Position numbers and translations under genes: made by a program. From Bacillota bacterium (GTDB taxonomy: Bacteria; Bacillota; Desulfitobacteriia; Desulfitobacteriales; JAJXUE01): 49,042 nt of DNA. Every line of letters starts with the position of its first letter. The stretch's first letter is position 1. Under the pieces are notes generated by a model. The model saw only the letters and a program-made list of their open reading frames with translations. It was not told the origin of the DNA and ran no database searches. The stretch lies in NCBI GenBank assembly GCA_021811155.1, contig JAJZPO010000011.1, positions 1 through 49,042 of the forward strand, written 5' to 3'. Positions 33,841 to 42,207 of this stretch are shown in pieces.

Positions 33841-34005
33841 CACTATATTTGGCTGGTCAGCTTAAGCTCGTCCGGTGACTGGGATGTCAACCCTCAATAT
33901 ATCGGTACTGTTGGCTTGTGTATTCTGCTATTTGCGGTGATAAATCGTCAACTGGGCAGTGAATCTACTGAATTTAGCCATCAGGTATGTTATGCTCACA
34001 GGTGA
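33841..34005 (+). pseudogene. possible 3' remnant of a membrane-protein gene
   Basis: A 54-codon frame that begins right after a stop codon encodes GDWDVNPQYIGTVGLCILLF followed by AVINRQLGSES. It looks like the last membrane helix and tail of a transporter, but there is no start codon with a ribosome site and no upstream part. It may be a gene relic or chance. Nothing else is visible between the terminator and the activator gene at 34037. Confidence 0.25.
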
Positions 34006-34036
34006 ATAGTTTCTCATTAAGACCGGGTGGCAGCAC

Positions 34037-35395
34037 ATGAAAAAGATTGAAAGCAATATCCTTGATTCAATCCATGACGGGGTAATGGTGGTGGACACCG
34101 ATTCCACCATAGTGTACGCCAATCCGGCTTATACCCGCAGTTTCGGTGTGCCTGTAAACAAAGTGCTGGGCCGGAAACTATCAGATATCGAAGCCAACTC
34201 CAGGGTACTGGAGGTGCTGCGCACCGGCAAACCGATCGTGGACGATCCCTCCCACGTTGAATCTGTGGGAATTGACATTGTGGCCAACATTACCCCCATT
34301 TATCAAGCCGGTACAATGGTGGGGGCTGTGGCTGTTTTCCGGGATGTAACCGAGGTAATGGTGCTCAAGGACCTGACTACCCGTTACTTTTCTGAACTGC
34401 AGCAGCTCAGAACACAACTTTTGTCTATGGATAACCTGGTGCTGGACAGTCCGCAGATGCTGAGGGTGGTGGAACTGATTCAGCGGGTGGCCATGGTGGA
34501 CTCAACGGTCCTGATAACCGGTGAGTCGGGCGTGGGCAAGGAAATGGTGGCAAAACTGATTCACCGCACCAGTGAACGCAAAGACGGTCCCCTGGTAGTC
34601 ATCAACTGCGGCGCGATTCCGGAAAACCTGCTGGAGTCTGAACTTTTCGGTTACGAGAAAGGCGCCTTTACAGGGGCCAATCCCCAGGGCAAGCCGGGCA
34701 TGCTGGAGGTGGCCAGTCATGGGACTTTGTTTTTTGATGAAATCGGGGAAATGCCTTTGAGCCTTCAGGTCAAGCTGCTGCGGGTGTTAGAGGAACAGCG
34801 CTTCACGCGGGTTGGCGGGGTCAGGCCGGTGGAGGTTGATGTACGTTTCTTGGCTGCAACAAACCGGGATTTGATGTATATGGTTAAGCAGAAAACCTTC
34901 CGGGAGGATTTGTTTTACCGCCTCAACGTGGTATCTGTGAACATTCCCCCTTTGCGGGAGAGGAAAAAGGATATAGCCAGGCTGGTCCGGGTCTTTCTCC
35001 ATAAATTTAATCTGAAGTACCACCTCAATAAAAGAATTACGCCGGAAGTTATCCGCTATTTTGAAGACTCTTACAGCTGGCCGGGCAATGTAAGAGAACT
35101 GGAAAATATAGTTGAGAGGATGGTTGTATCATCACCAAACGAAACCATAACCCTCGGGGAAGAGGTTCTGACAGATTACTTCACCCGGCCGGGGAGTGAG
35201 GAAGCGCGCGTCGTGGTCAGCGGGCTGATGGATATCAGGCAGGCCCGGGCCCTGTTGGAACGCGACCTGATTCAAAAGGCTATGGAGGTCTGCGGTTCGA
35301 CCCGGAGCGCGGCCAAGGCGCTCGGGATGGACCACTCAACCGTGGCAAGGAAAGCCAAAAAATATGGCTATGAGCGGGTAATGGCTGAAGATTAA
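34037..35395 (+). CDS. sigma-54-dependent activator, one PAS domain, TyrR-like C-terminus
   Basis: This 452-residue regulator has an N-terminal PAS domain (residues 1-105, DSIHDGVMVVDTDSTIVYAN), a coiled linker and a complete AAA+ domain (GESGVGKE, GAFTGA, LFFDEIGEM). The C-terminal helix-turn-helix is of TyrR type (TRSAAKALGMDHSTVARKAKKYGY). There is no receiver domain, so PAS should read a ligand. It is followed by a second activator of the same type. Together they lie just upstream of two operons that share sigma-54 promoters and GGTA(A/C)-N6-GTACC palindromes. Confidence 0.93.
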   Translation: MKKIESNILDSIHDGVMVVDTDSTIVYANPAYTRSFGVPVNKVLGRKLSDIEANSRVLEVLRTGKPIVDDPSHVESVGIDIVANITPIYQAGTMVGAVAVFRDVTEVMVLKDLTTRYFSELQQLRTQLLSMDNLVLDSPQMLRVVELIQRVAMVDSTVLITGESGVGKEMVAKLIHRTSERKDGPLVVINCGAIPENLLESELFGYEKGAFTGANPQGKPGMLEVASHGTLFFDEIGEMPLSLQVKLLRVLEEQRFTRVGGVRPVEVDVRFLAATNRDLMYMVKQKTFREDLFYRLNVVSVNIPPLRERKKDIARLVRVFLHKFNLKYHLNKRITPEVIRYFEDSYSWPGNVRELENIVERMVVSSPNETITLGEEVLTDYFTRPGSEEARVVVSGLMDIRQARALLERDLIQKAMEVCGSTRSAAKALGMDHSTVARKAKKYGYERVMAED

Positions 35396-35461
35396 TTTGG
35401 GTTTTTTCGGTACTGAGAGACAAAAGAGCCTGAATGTACTGATTTCCGATGGGAGGTGGCA

Positions 35462-37198
35462 GTGTTGCCTTGGTTTGAGGAGCTGGGTGAAGTTCTGAAT
35501 GTGGTGCACAACGGTGTCATAGCCATTGATGCCGGGGAGCGGATTATGATCTATAACCGTCAGGCGGAGAGCATGCTAGGGGTTCCAGCCGGTCAGGCCA
35601 TAGGCAAAAAGATTACTTCAGTTCTACCCACTTCGGAATTGCCGGCAGTTCTTGCCAGCGGCCAGTCCCAGTTTGGCCAGAAGATGAGGCTGAACCAAGG
35701 CGTCACTGTGCTGACTAACCGCTCCCCGATTATCAAGGATGACCAAGTGGTAGGAGCCATTGCGGTATTTCAGGACTTTTCCGAGCTGGAGTCCCTGGCT
35801 TTAGAACTGTGCCAGGTTCGCGAGCTGAACAAAGAATTGGAGGCCATACTGGAATCCTTCTATGACGGCATCGGTATCATCGCCGGAGACGGCACTTTGC
35901 TGCGGGTGAACACCAGCTATGAAAGAATTACCGGTTTGTCCAGAGAGGAAAACGGGGTGGGCCGCAATGTCAGGGAACTGCAGGATGACGGGACGGTCTC
36001 TCAGGCGGTGGCCCTGCTCGTCCTGAGCCAGAAGAAGCCCATAACAATCAAACAACGTATCAAGACAGGCAAGGAAGTATTGATTACCGGCAGCCCCGTC
36101 TTTAACGAAAACGATGAGATCTTTCGGGTGGTCTGCAATATCAGGGATATGACTGAGCTAAACGTCCTGCGGGAACAGATTGAGAGCGCTCAACTTCAGA
36201 ACCGGCGTTACGCCGACGAGATCCAGGCCCTAAGGTCACGCCTCCTGCGCCATGAGGATTTTGTGTTTCGCAGCGCTGTCATGGAGAAGGTTTTTAAGCT
36301 GATTGACAGGGTGGCCGGTGTCAATTCCCATGTCTTAATCACCGGCGAATCCGGTGTAGGCAAGGAAATCGTGGCCAGGCTCATCCATGAGTTCAGTCCC
36401 AGGGTCCGGGGACCATTTCTGCAGATCAACTGCGGGGCAATACCCGAAAGCCTGCTGGAATCGGAACTTTTCGGCTACGAAGAAGGCGCTTTTACCGGGG
36501 CGCGCAGCGGCGGCAAAAAGGGCATCTTTGAACTGTGCCAGGGCGGTACCCTGCTGTTGGATGAGATTGGCGAGCTGCCCATGAGCATGCAGGTGAAACT
36601 GCTCAGGGTACTGCAGCAGCAGGAGGTTTTCAGTCTGGGGGCCATTCGGCCGGTAAAGCTTGACGTACGGATTGTAGCCGCAACCAATAAAAATCTGGAA
36701 GAGATGGTGGCACAGCATTCTTTCCGGGCTGATTTGTTTTACCGTCTGAACGTGGTGCCCATTCATATACCGGCCTTGCGCGAACGGGTCCCCGATATTG
36801 TGCCCCTTGCTCTTTACTTCCTGGAGGTTTTTAACGGCAAGTACAAGAGTAACAAGCGTTTCGAGCCCGAAGTCCTGAGCGCCCTGGAGAGGTATTCCTG
36901 GCCCGGAAACGTACGGGAGCTGGAAAATCTGGTGGAGCGATTGGTTGTGGTCAGTGAGGACGAGGTACTGACCCTGAAGCATTTGCCCGCAGGCTTCAGC
37001 CTTCCCGAGCACCAACCTTTAGTGATCCAGGTTAATGAGCCGATGTCTTTCCAGGACGCGGTGGAGGTATTAGAGAAGGAATTGCTCAGAAAAGTCCTGC
37101 AGATCTACCCCACCACACGGCAAGCCGCCAGGCTCTTGGGGGTATCACATCCCACGGTCATCCGTAAAATGCAAAAATACCGGCTGAGAACCGGGTGA
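35462..37198 (+). CDS. sigma-54-dependent activator, two PAS domains, TyrR-like C-terminus
   Basis: This 578-residue regulator has two PAS domains (about residues 5-110 and 125-235), a coiled coil (IESAQLQNRRYADEIQALRSRL) and a full AAA+ domain (GESGVGKE, GAFTGA, LLLDEIGEL). The TyrR-like helix-turn-helix reads TRQAARLLGVSHPTVIRKMQKYRL. The GTG at 35462 or TTG at 35465, five or eight bases after GGGAGG, is the likely start. It is a diverged paralogue of the preceding gene with an extra sensory domain. It lies directly before the molybdenum-hydroxylase operon and may control that and the oxidoreductase operon at 41650. Confidence 0.92.
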   Translation: MLPWFEELGEVLNVVHNGVIAIDAGERIMIYNRQAESMLGVPAGQAIGKKITSVLPTSELPAVLASGQSQFGQKMRLNQGVTVLTNRSPIIKDDQVVGAIAVFQDFSELESLALELCQVRELNKELEAILESFYDGIGIIAGDGTLLRVNTSYERITGLSREENGVGRNVRELQDDGTVSQAVALLVLSQKKPITIKQRIKTGKEVLITGSPVFNENDEIFRVVCNIRDMTELNVLREQIESAQLQNRRYADEIQALRSRLLRHEDFVFRSAVMEKVFKLIDRVAGVNSHVLITGESGVGKEIVARLIHEFSPRVRGPFLQINCGAIPESLLESELFGYEEGAFTGARSGGKKGIFELCQGGTLLLDEIGELPMSMQVKLLRVLQQQEVFSLGAIRPVKLDVRIVAATNKNLEEMVAQHSFRADLFYRLNVVPIHIPALRERVPDIVPLALYFLEVFNGKYKSNKRFEPEVLSALERYSWPGNVRELENLVERLVVVSEDEVLTLKHLPAGFSLPEHQPLVIQVNEPMSFQDAVEVLEKELLRKVLQIYPTTRQAARLLGVSHPTVIRKMQKYRLRTG

Positions 37199-37218
37199 CA
37201 TAAGAAAGGCTTACACTT

Positions 37219-37254
37219 GGGGACGTCTTAAAAGCAATTTTTTGAGACGTCCCC
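37219..37254. repeat. REP-like hairpin GGGGACGTCT/AGACGTCCCC
   Basis: Ten-base perfect arms (37219-37228 and 37245-37254) enclose a 16-base AT-rich loop. No T run follows, so termination is doubtful. The sequence resembles palindromic extragenic repeats headed by GGGGAC found in clostridial genomes. Confidence 0.5.
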
Positions 37255-37294
37255 ATATGTGTTTTGTGGGCGAAAAGGGAACCGTCCGGGCAGC

Positions 37295-37397
37295 GGTAAA
37301 TCCGCGTGGCAACACGGTACGTATTCGTACCATGTACTTGACTGAAGGTGCTGGACTTTTTGCTGTATCACTGTCCGGGACGGTAAACTGCTGTACC
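37295..37397 (+). promoter_or_regulatory. enhancer sites GGTA(A/C)-N6-GTACC upstream of the molybdenum-hydroxylase operon
   Basis: Two full sites, at 37316-37331 and 37382-37397, and one weaker copy (GGTAA-N6-GTGGC) at 37295-37310, share the palindrome found three times upstream of 41547. The first two are 21 bases apart, two helical turns. They lie 120-225 bases before the sigma-54 promoter. The natural binders are the TyrR-like activators encoded next door. Confidence 0.6.
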
Positions 37398-37517
37398 GCA
37401 AGCAGACTGTGCACATCCAGTTTCCCATGGCGTTATTGACTGTTAACACCCTGTTTCCTGCCATACACCCGCCTTTTTTGCTCCCTTGCTGGGGAAATGG
37501 CCCGGAATCGGACAAAT

Positions 37518-37533
37518 AGGAACTGATCTTGCA
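37518..37533 (+). promoter_or_regulatory. sigma-54 promoter of the molybdenum-hydroxylase operon
   Basis: AGGAAC-TGATC-TTGCA keeps the invariant GG and GC at the right spacing and shares the core GGAACTG with the promoter at 41547 (GGGAAC-TGGTT-TTGCA). It lies 46 bases before the GTG start at 37579. It is weaker than the two TGGCAC promoters, but its twin and the palindromes support it. Confidence 0.65.
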
Positions 37534-37578
37534 TATAGATTACGTGATATCTTTGAAAAGCAATCGGAGGTGATTTTT

Positions 37579-38463
37579 GTGCAGGACTTTGATTACTGGG
37601 AACCAGACAGCCTGGCGGAAGCGGTAACCATTCTCTCGGCGCTTAAGGGACAGGCATTTCCTCTCGCAGGGGGAACTGATCTGCTGCCAAAGCTGCAGAA
37701 AGGCCAGGTGAGCGGTTCGGGTGTGGTAAACCTGAAGCATGTCCCCGAACTGGCAGGTCTGGGCATGGAAAGAACAAGCCTGAGGATTGGGGCCTTGACT
37801 ACTGTAAGCAGCCTGTTGGCAAACAAGGAGGTCTCCACTTATTTTCCGGCGCTGGCCGGAGCCGCCAGGGCTTTGGGGACGCCTCAAATCCGCAACCTGG
37901 CCACTGTGGGCGGCAATCTCTGCAATGCATCCCCCGCGGCAGACTTGGCGGTTGTCCTGCTGGCCTATGAGGGGCGCTTCAAGCTGGCAGGTCCGGGAGG
38001 TGCCAGGACTTTGGCGGCGCAGGATTTCTTCATCGGGCCCGGGCAAACAGCGCTGACCCAGGGAGAAATTCTCACGGCGGTGGAGATTGATATTCCGCCT
38101 CTGCACAGCCGCAGCGCATTTTTAAAGCATGGTTTGCGCAAAAGCCATGAAATCGCCCTGGTCAATGCTGCTGTGCAATTGACGCTTGAGAGCGGCACAG
38201 ATAAGATTGCTGCGACCAGGATTGCCCTGGGCGCAGTGGCGCCTACCCCGCTGCGCGTCCGGACAGCCGAAGCGGTTCTGGTTGGGACCCGGGGCGGCAG
38301 CGCTGCCTGGGATGAGGCGGCTGAAAAAGTCATGGCGGCCGTTGCGCCCATCGACGATATCCGCAGCACAGGCGCTTATCGCAGGCATATTGCCGGAGTA
38401 TTGACGCGAAGAGCATTACACGAGGCTTGGGGGGAAGCTTATGAAACTGCCAATCACGCTTAA
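37579..38463 (+). CDS. molybdenum hydroxylase, FAD-binding subunit (CoxM/XdhB type)
   Basis: This 294-residue protein has the FAD-binding signatures PLAGGTDLLP near residue 35 and ATVGGNLCNASPAADL near residue 112. It would pass electrons from the FeS subunit to NAD or another acceptor. It lacks the cysteine-rich insertion of 4-hydroxybenzoyl-CoA reductase (HcrB), so that specific enzyme is unlikely. The start is GTG 37579 with GGAGGTGA upstream. Its end overlaps the FeS-subunit start by 23 bases, so the complex is encoded in the order FAD-FeS-Mo. Confidence 0.92.
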   Translation: MQDFDYWEPDSLAEAVTILSALKGQAFPLAGGTDLLPKLQKGQVSGSGVVNLKHVPELAGLGMERTSLRIGALTTVSSLLANKEVSTYFPALAGAARALGTPQIRNLATVGGNLCNASPAADLAVVLLAYEGRFKLAGPGGARTLAAQDFFIGPGQTALTQGEILTAVEIDIPPLHSRSAFLKHGLRKSHEIALVNAAVQLTLESGTDKIAATRIALGAVAPTPLRVRTAEAVLVGTRGGSAAWDEAAEKVMAAVAPIDDIRSTGAYRRHIAGVLTRRALHEAWGEAYETANHA

Positions 38464-38917
38464 AGTTAACGGGGAGAGTTACCGTTTGGATGCGGAGGCA
38501 AAACGGACTTTGCTCGATGTGCTCAGGGAGGACCTGGCCTTGACCGGCACCAAAAAAGGGTGCGGCGCCGGTGAGTGCGGAGCCTGTACTGTGCTGATGG
38601 ACGGCAAGCCGGTAAATTCCTGTCTCGTGCTGGCCGTGGATGCCTCAGGCAGGGAGATCACCACCATCGAAGGGGTAGGCGGACTCGATGGGCTGAGCCC
38701 CGTCCAGGAGGCTCTTGTGGACCATGGCGCCGTTCAGTGCGGCTATTGCACCCCTGGCGTAGTCTTGACGGCCAAAGCGCTGCTTGACAGCAACCCGCAC
38801 CCTACGGAAGCAGAAGTCAGGGAAGGACTGAGCGGCAATCTCTGCCGCTGCACCGGATACGTGAAGATCGTTGAAGCCGTTCTGGCTGTCAGCCGCGCTT
38901 CGGAAAGGAGGGATTGA
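38441..38917 (+). CDS. molybdenum hydroxylase, [2Fe-2S] subunit (CoxS/XdhC type)
   Basis: This 158-residue protein carries both [2Fe-2S] clusters of the family: the plant-type cluster CGAGECGACTVLMDG...NSC near residues 43-64 and the four-helix cluster CGYCTPG...CRCTGY near residues 103-140. It moves electrons from the molybdenum centre to FAD. It starts at ATG 38441 inside the end of the FAD-subunit gene and stops three bases before the Mo-subunit start. Confidence 0.95.
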   Translation: MKLPITLKVNGESYRLDAEAKRTLLDVLREDLALTGTKKGCGAGECGACTVLMDGKPVNSCLVLAVDASGREITTIEGVGGLDGLSPVQEALVDHGAVQCGYCTPGVVLTAKALLDSNPHPTEAEVREGLSGNLCRCTGYVKIVEAVLAVSRASERRD

Positions 38918-38920
38918 AAG

Positions 38921-41197
38921 ATGAGTTATGCCATTGTGGGCCAGAGGGTGAGAAGGGTGGATGCGCGAGAAAAGGTTTCAGGCCGGGCGGTGTATACCGG
39001 CGACCTGAATCTGCCCCATATGCTGGTAGGCAAGGTGCTGCGCAGTCCCCATGCCCATGCCAGGATCCTCAGCATTGATACCTCGAAGGCCCGTTCCCTG
39101 CCTGGGGTCAAAGCGGTTCTTACCTGGGAGGACACGCCGAAAATCCTCTGGAACAGCGCCGGGTTTCCCCCATCCCCTGGCGCGGTCCTGATGGAAGACC
39201 AGTATATCCTCACGGACAAGGCACGCTATGTGGGAGATGCTGTCGCAGCCGTGGCGGCGGTGGATGAGGATACAGCCGAGCGGGCGTTGGAACTGATTGA
39301 GGTAGAATATGAAGCGCTGACCCCTGCTATGGATGTGGAGGCAGCCATGGCTGAGGGAGCGCCGCTCATTCACAGCGCGGAAAAAAACGTGGCGGCACAC
39401 ATGCCGGTTGTGATCGGGGATGTGGAAGAGGGGTTCAGGCAGGCTGACTTTGTGTTCGAAGACCGGTATTACGTCCCCAAAGTGTACCAGGTGACCATGG
39501 AGCCCTGCGGGGTTGCGGTGGCAGCGCCTGACATCGACGGCCGTATCACCATCTGGACCTCCACCCAGATGCCCCACCTGGTACGCGGTATCACCGCGCA
39601 TGCCCTGGGTTTGAAGACGGGTAAGGTGCGGATTATCAAACCGCCTGTGGGAGGAGCGTTCGGCAGCCGGCTGGGCGTGGTGAACGAGCCTGTCGCCGCC
39701 CTGCTGGCACTGAAGTCAGGCTATCCTGTGATGCTTAAATATACCAGGGAAGAGTCTTTTCTGGGGACAGAATCCAGGCATCCCATCACCATGGTCTTAA
39801 AAACCGGGGTGAAAAAGGATGGGAGTTTTACCGCCCGGCAAATGACAGCCTATATTGACGGCGGCGCCTATGCCACCCACACGCCTTCTTTCGCGGGGCC
39901 GGTGGCGGGGTGGTTTTTGGCCATGTACAAGTGCGCCAACATCAAGGTCGACAACTATTCCGTCTACACCAACAGCACCCAGTGCGGCGCCTTCCGCGGT
40001 TACGGCAATCCGCAGGTGGTGTTTGCCGTGGAGTCCCAGGTGGATGACATAGCGATGGCTTTAGGGCTTGATCCCCTGGAGATCCGCCGCAAGAACCATC
40101 CGTGTGAAGGCGAGGTCTGGACCTGGTCCGGTTGGGAAATTGAAAGCTGCGGCCTGGAGGAAGCCATTGAGCGCGGCGCCAAGGCGATCGGTTGGGATAC
40201 GAAAAGAAACGGGCAGGCAGTCCCGTCCGGGACCAAGAAACGCGGTGTGGGCATGGGGTACATGATGCATGTCAGCGGGGCCAGGCCCATGCTGCACGAA
40301 ACTTCGGCCGCTGTAGTGAAGATTAATGAGGACGGCAGCGCCAATCTCATTTTCAGCAATTCGGATGTCGGCCAGGGGAGCGGCACAGCCCTGACCCAGG
40401 TGGCCGCGGAGGAACTGGGGCTGGCCTATGAGGATGTGATGATCACCAAGACGGCTGATACAGATGTGGCTGGATTTGACATCGGCAGCCACGCCAGCCG
40501 CCAAGCCTACTCAGGCGGCAACGCTGTCAGAAAGGCTGCTGCGGCGGCCAGGGAGAAGCTCCTGACCATGGCTGCGGAAATCCTCCAGGTGCCGGTTGAA
40601 AACCTCACTGTGGAAAACGGAGTGGTCCTGACCCGGGAAGGGGAGGAAAAATCCATCAGCGTGGCAGAAGTTTCGCACAAGGCTCACTTTGGCAGCCACG
40701 GCCATCAGATCATCGGGGTCGCCAGCGAGGAGCCTGAGGGCAACCCGCCGGTTTATGCCGCCCAGTTCGCGGAGGTGGAGGTGGACACAGAGACCGGAGT
40801 GGTGGAGGTGCTGAAGGTTGTGGCCGCTCACGATGTGGGTACTGCCATCAACCCAACGCTGGTGGAAGGGCAGATTCAGGGAGCGCTGCAGCAGGGAATC
40901 GGTTATGCGCTGACGGAGGAATACCGTTATGACCCTGCCAGCGGTCGTCCCCTCAACGCAAACCTGGCAGATTATAAAATACTGACAGCTATGGATATGC
41001 CTGAGGTAGAGACCATTCTGGTGGAGGCTTCCTGCCGGACCGGGCCGTTTGGCGCCAAGAGCGTCGGGGAATCGGGCCTGGTGGGGACGGCGGCAGCAAT
41101 TGCCAATGCGGTCTTTGATGCCACCGGCATCCGCTTCAGAGAACTGCCGATAACGCCGGAAAAAGTGCTGGCAGCTTTACGGGCCCAGGAAAAGTAA
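38921..41197 (+). CDS. molybdenum hydroxylase, molybdopterin-binding catalytic subunit
   Basis: This 758-residue protein belongs to the xanthine dehydrogenase/aldehyde oxidase/CoxL family. Visible features are GGAFGSRLG, the substrate-region FRGYGNPQ, QGSGTALTQVAAEELG, IQGALQQGIGYAL and the catalytic Glu in GAKSVGESGLVG near the C-terminus. It hydroxylates a heteroaromatic ring, purine or aldehyde with water as the oxygen source. The CoxL-specific cysteine signature of CO dehydrogenase is absent. The substrate cannot be named from sequence. The operon context (2-oxoacid oxidoreductase, cyclic-amidase-like gene) suggests a nitrogen heterocycle. The start is ATG 38921 with GGAGGGATTG upstream. 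Confidence 0.93.
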   Translation: MSYAIVGQRVRRVDAREKVSGRAVYTGDLNLPHMLVGKVLRSPHAHARILSIDTSKARSLPGVKAVLTWEDTPKILWNSAGFPPSPGAVLMEDQYILTDKARYVGDAVAAVAAVDEDTAERALELIEVEYEALTPAMDVEAAMAEGAPLIHSAEKNVAAHMPVVIGDVEEGFRQADFVFEDRYYVPKVYQVTMEPCGVAVAAPDIDGRITIWTSTQMPHLVRGITAHALGLKTGKVRIIKPPVGGAFGSRLGVVNEPVAALLALKSGYPVMLKYTREESFLGTESRHPITMVLKTGVKKDGSFTARQMTAYIDGGAYATHTPSFAGPVAGWFLAMYKCANIKVDNYSVYTNSTQCGAFRGYGNPQVVFAVESQVDDIAMALGLDPLEIRRKNHPCEGEVWTWSGWEIESCGLEEAIERGAKAIGWDTKRNGQAVPSGTKKRGVGMGYMMHVSGARPMLHETSAAVVKINEDGSANLIFSNSDVGQGSGTALTQVAAEELGLAYEDVMITKTADTDVAGFDIGSHASRQAYSGGNAVRKAAAAAREKLLTMAAEILQVPVENLTVENGVVLTREGEEKSISVAEVSHKAHFGSHGHQIIGVASEEPEGNPPVYAAQFAEVEVDTETGVVEVLKVVAAHDVGTAINPTLVEGQIQGALQQGIGYALTEEYRYDPASGRPLNANLADYKILTAMDMPEVETILVEASCRTGPFGAKSVGESGLVGTAAAIANAVFDATGIRFRELPITPEKVLAALRAQEK

Positions 41198-41211
41198 TCT
41201 GAGAGTTTTGG

Positions 41212-41240
41212 CCAAGCCAACCAGACCCTGGTTGGCTTGG
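41212..41240 (+). terminator. 13-bp perfect hairpin after the molybdenum-hydroxylase operon
   Basis: CCAAGCCAACCAG-ACC-CTGGTTGGCTTGG is a very stable stem with a three-base loop, 14 bases after the Mo-subunit stop. No U run follows, so termination efficiency is uncertain. Confidence 0.55.
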
Positions 41241-41242
41241 TT

Positions 41243-41437
41243 GGTACATTGGCGTACCAGCGGGGGGCGCCTGGCCACGGACCGGAGCTTGGTGCAGGCG
41301 ACTTCACCCCATTTTTCCACCTGGCGCAGGAACAGGTGAATTCCGGTAAATCGATGTACCAGAGGCCGAAGTTGACAGGACCGGCATTTCCAGGTTTCTG
41401 CCGGAATAATCTGTGGTGAGTGGTAAATCGGTGTACC
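41243..41437 (+). promoter_or_regulatory. three enhancer sites GGTA(A/C)-N6-GTACC upstream of the oxidoreductase operon
   Basis: The sites lie at 41243-41258, 41345-41360 and 41422-41437, with the inner six bases ATTGGC, ATCGAT and ATCGGT, and each is followed by A. They are 110-300 bases before the sigma-54 promoter at 41547. The same palindrome precedes the molybdenum-hydroxylase promoter, so both operons should be under one activator. No gene is evident in this 450-base gap. Confidence 0.65.
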
Positions 41438-41546
41438 ATGGTTTTCTTCCCGCCTGCCGGAGTACAGACAGCTCAAAGCTGTTTTCCTGCCGTCCAGGCC
41501 TAATCTTTGACTGTTTAGGGTGAAAATTGACTCCTATTGCCTATGC

Positions 41547-41562
41547 GGGAACTGGTTTTGCA
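41547..41562 (+). promoter_or_regulatory. sigma-54 promoter of the 2-oxoacid oxidoreductase operon
   Basis: GGGAAC-TGGTT-TTGCA has the GG and GC elements ten bases apart and closely resembles the promoter at 37518. It lies 88 bases before the GTG start at 41650. Confidence 0.68.
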
Positions 41563-41649
41563 TTACAAGGCTGGGGCTAAACTTTCTCCGGCCTCATGCC
41601 GTGCTGAAATTATTGGTCGCGTCAAGCTAAAGCTTAGGAGGTGCAAAAA

Positions 41650-42207
41650 GTGTTGCAGTTTGTTGTCCAGGGCAGGGGGGGACAGGGAGCCCAGCGTGCC
41701 GGTGAAATCCTGGCCAACCTGTTCTTCCGGGAAGGGAAATATGTTCAGGCCTACGCCACGTATGGCGGAGCCCGCCGCGGTACTCCGGTAAGCTCCTTTA
41801 TCCGGGTCGATGACAAGCCGATCCGGCTGCGCTGCGATATTGAAAATCCTGACATCATTGTGTGCTTTGATCCCAGCCTGCTGAACGCTGCGCTCTTAAA
41901 AGGCACGGGAGCGCATACCCTGGTCCTGATCAATTCGGCCAAACCTGCAGGGTTCTTTTCCCATCTGGGGAATTTCCGGGCCGTTACCATTGACGCCAAG
42001 TCAATTGCCCAGGCTAACGGTCTGGGGCGTATCGTCAATTCAACCCTGGTTGGGGCCGTTGTGGGCCTGTTGGGCGAGCCTGGAATTGACGCCTTAACCA
42101 GTGTGGTTGCGGACATGAGCCCGGTCAAACAGACGGAGAATGTCGCCGCCTGTCTTGACGGTTTTCGGCTCGTTGCGCAAGGGGGGGCTTTGCATGTCGC
42201 AGGTTAA
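41650..42207 (+). CDS. 2-oxoacid:acceptor oxidoreductase, gamma subunit
   Basis: This 185-residue protein begins with the gamma-subunit signature VVQGRGGQGAQRAGEILA and the following TYGGARRGTPV segment, as in pyruvate and phenylglyoxylate oxidoreductases. It helps bind CoA and close the active site. The start is GTG 41650, eight bases after AGGAGG, and its end overlaps the next gene by 14 bases. Order here is gamma, FAD/ferredoxin fusion, alpha, beta. Confidence 0.9.
   Translation: MLQFVVQGRGGQGAQRAGEILANLFFREGKYVQAYATYGGARRGTPVSSFIRVDDKPIRLRCDIENPDIIVCFDPSLLNAALLKGTGAHTLVLINSAKPAGFFSHLGNFRAVTIDAKSIAQANGLGRIVNSTLVGAVVGLLGEPGIDALTSVVADMSPVKQTENVAACLDGFRLVAQGGALHVAG

Noticed and set aside
37579-41197. 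4-Hydroxybenzoyl-CoA reductase (HcrABC) as identity of the molybdenum hydroxylase
   Set aside because: The FAD subunit has no cysteine-bearing insertion for the extra [4Fe-4S] cluster that marks HcrB.
37579-41197. Aerobic-type CO dehydrogenase (CoxMSL)
   Set aside because: The Mo subunit lacks the CoxL active-site cysteine signature, and the context is catabolic.
41228-41650. CRISPR-like repeats, because GGTAAATC-containing units recur
   Set aside because: Copies are only 16 bases, palindromic, irregularly spaced and upstream of a sigma-54 promoter; regulatory sites explain them.
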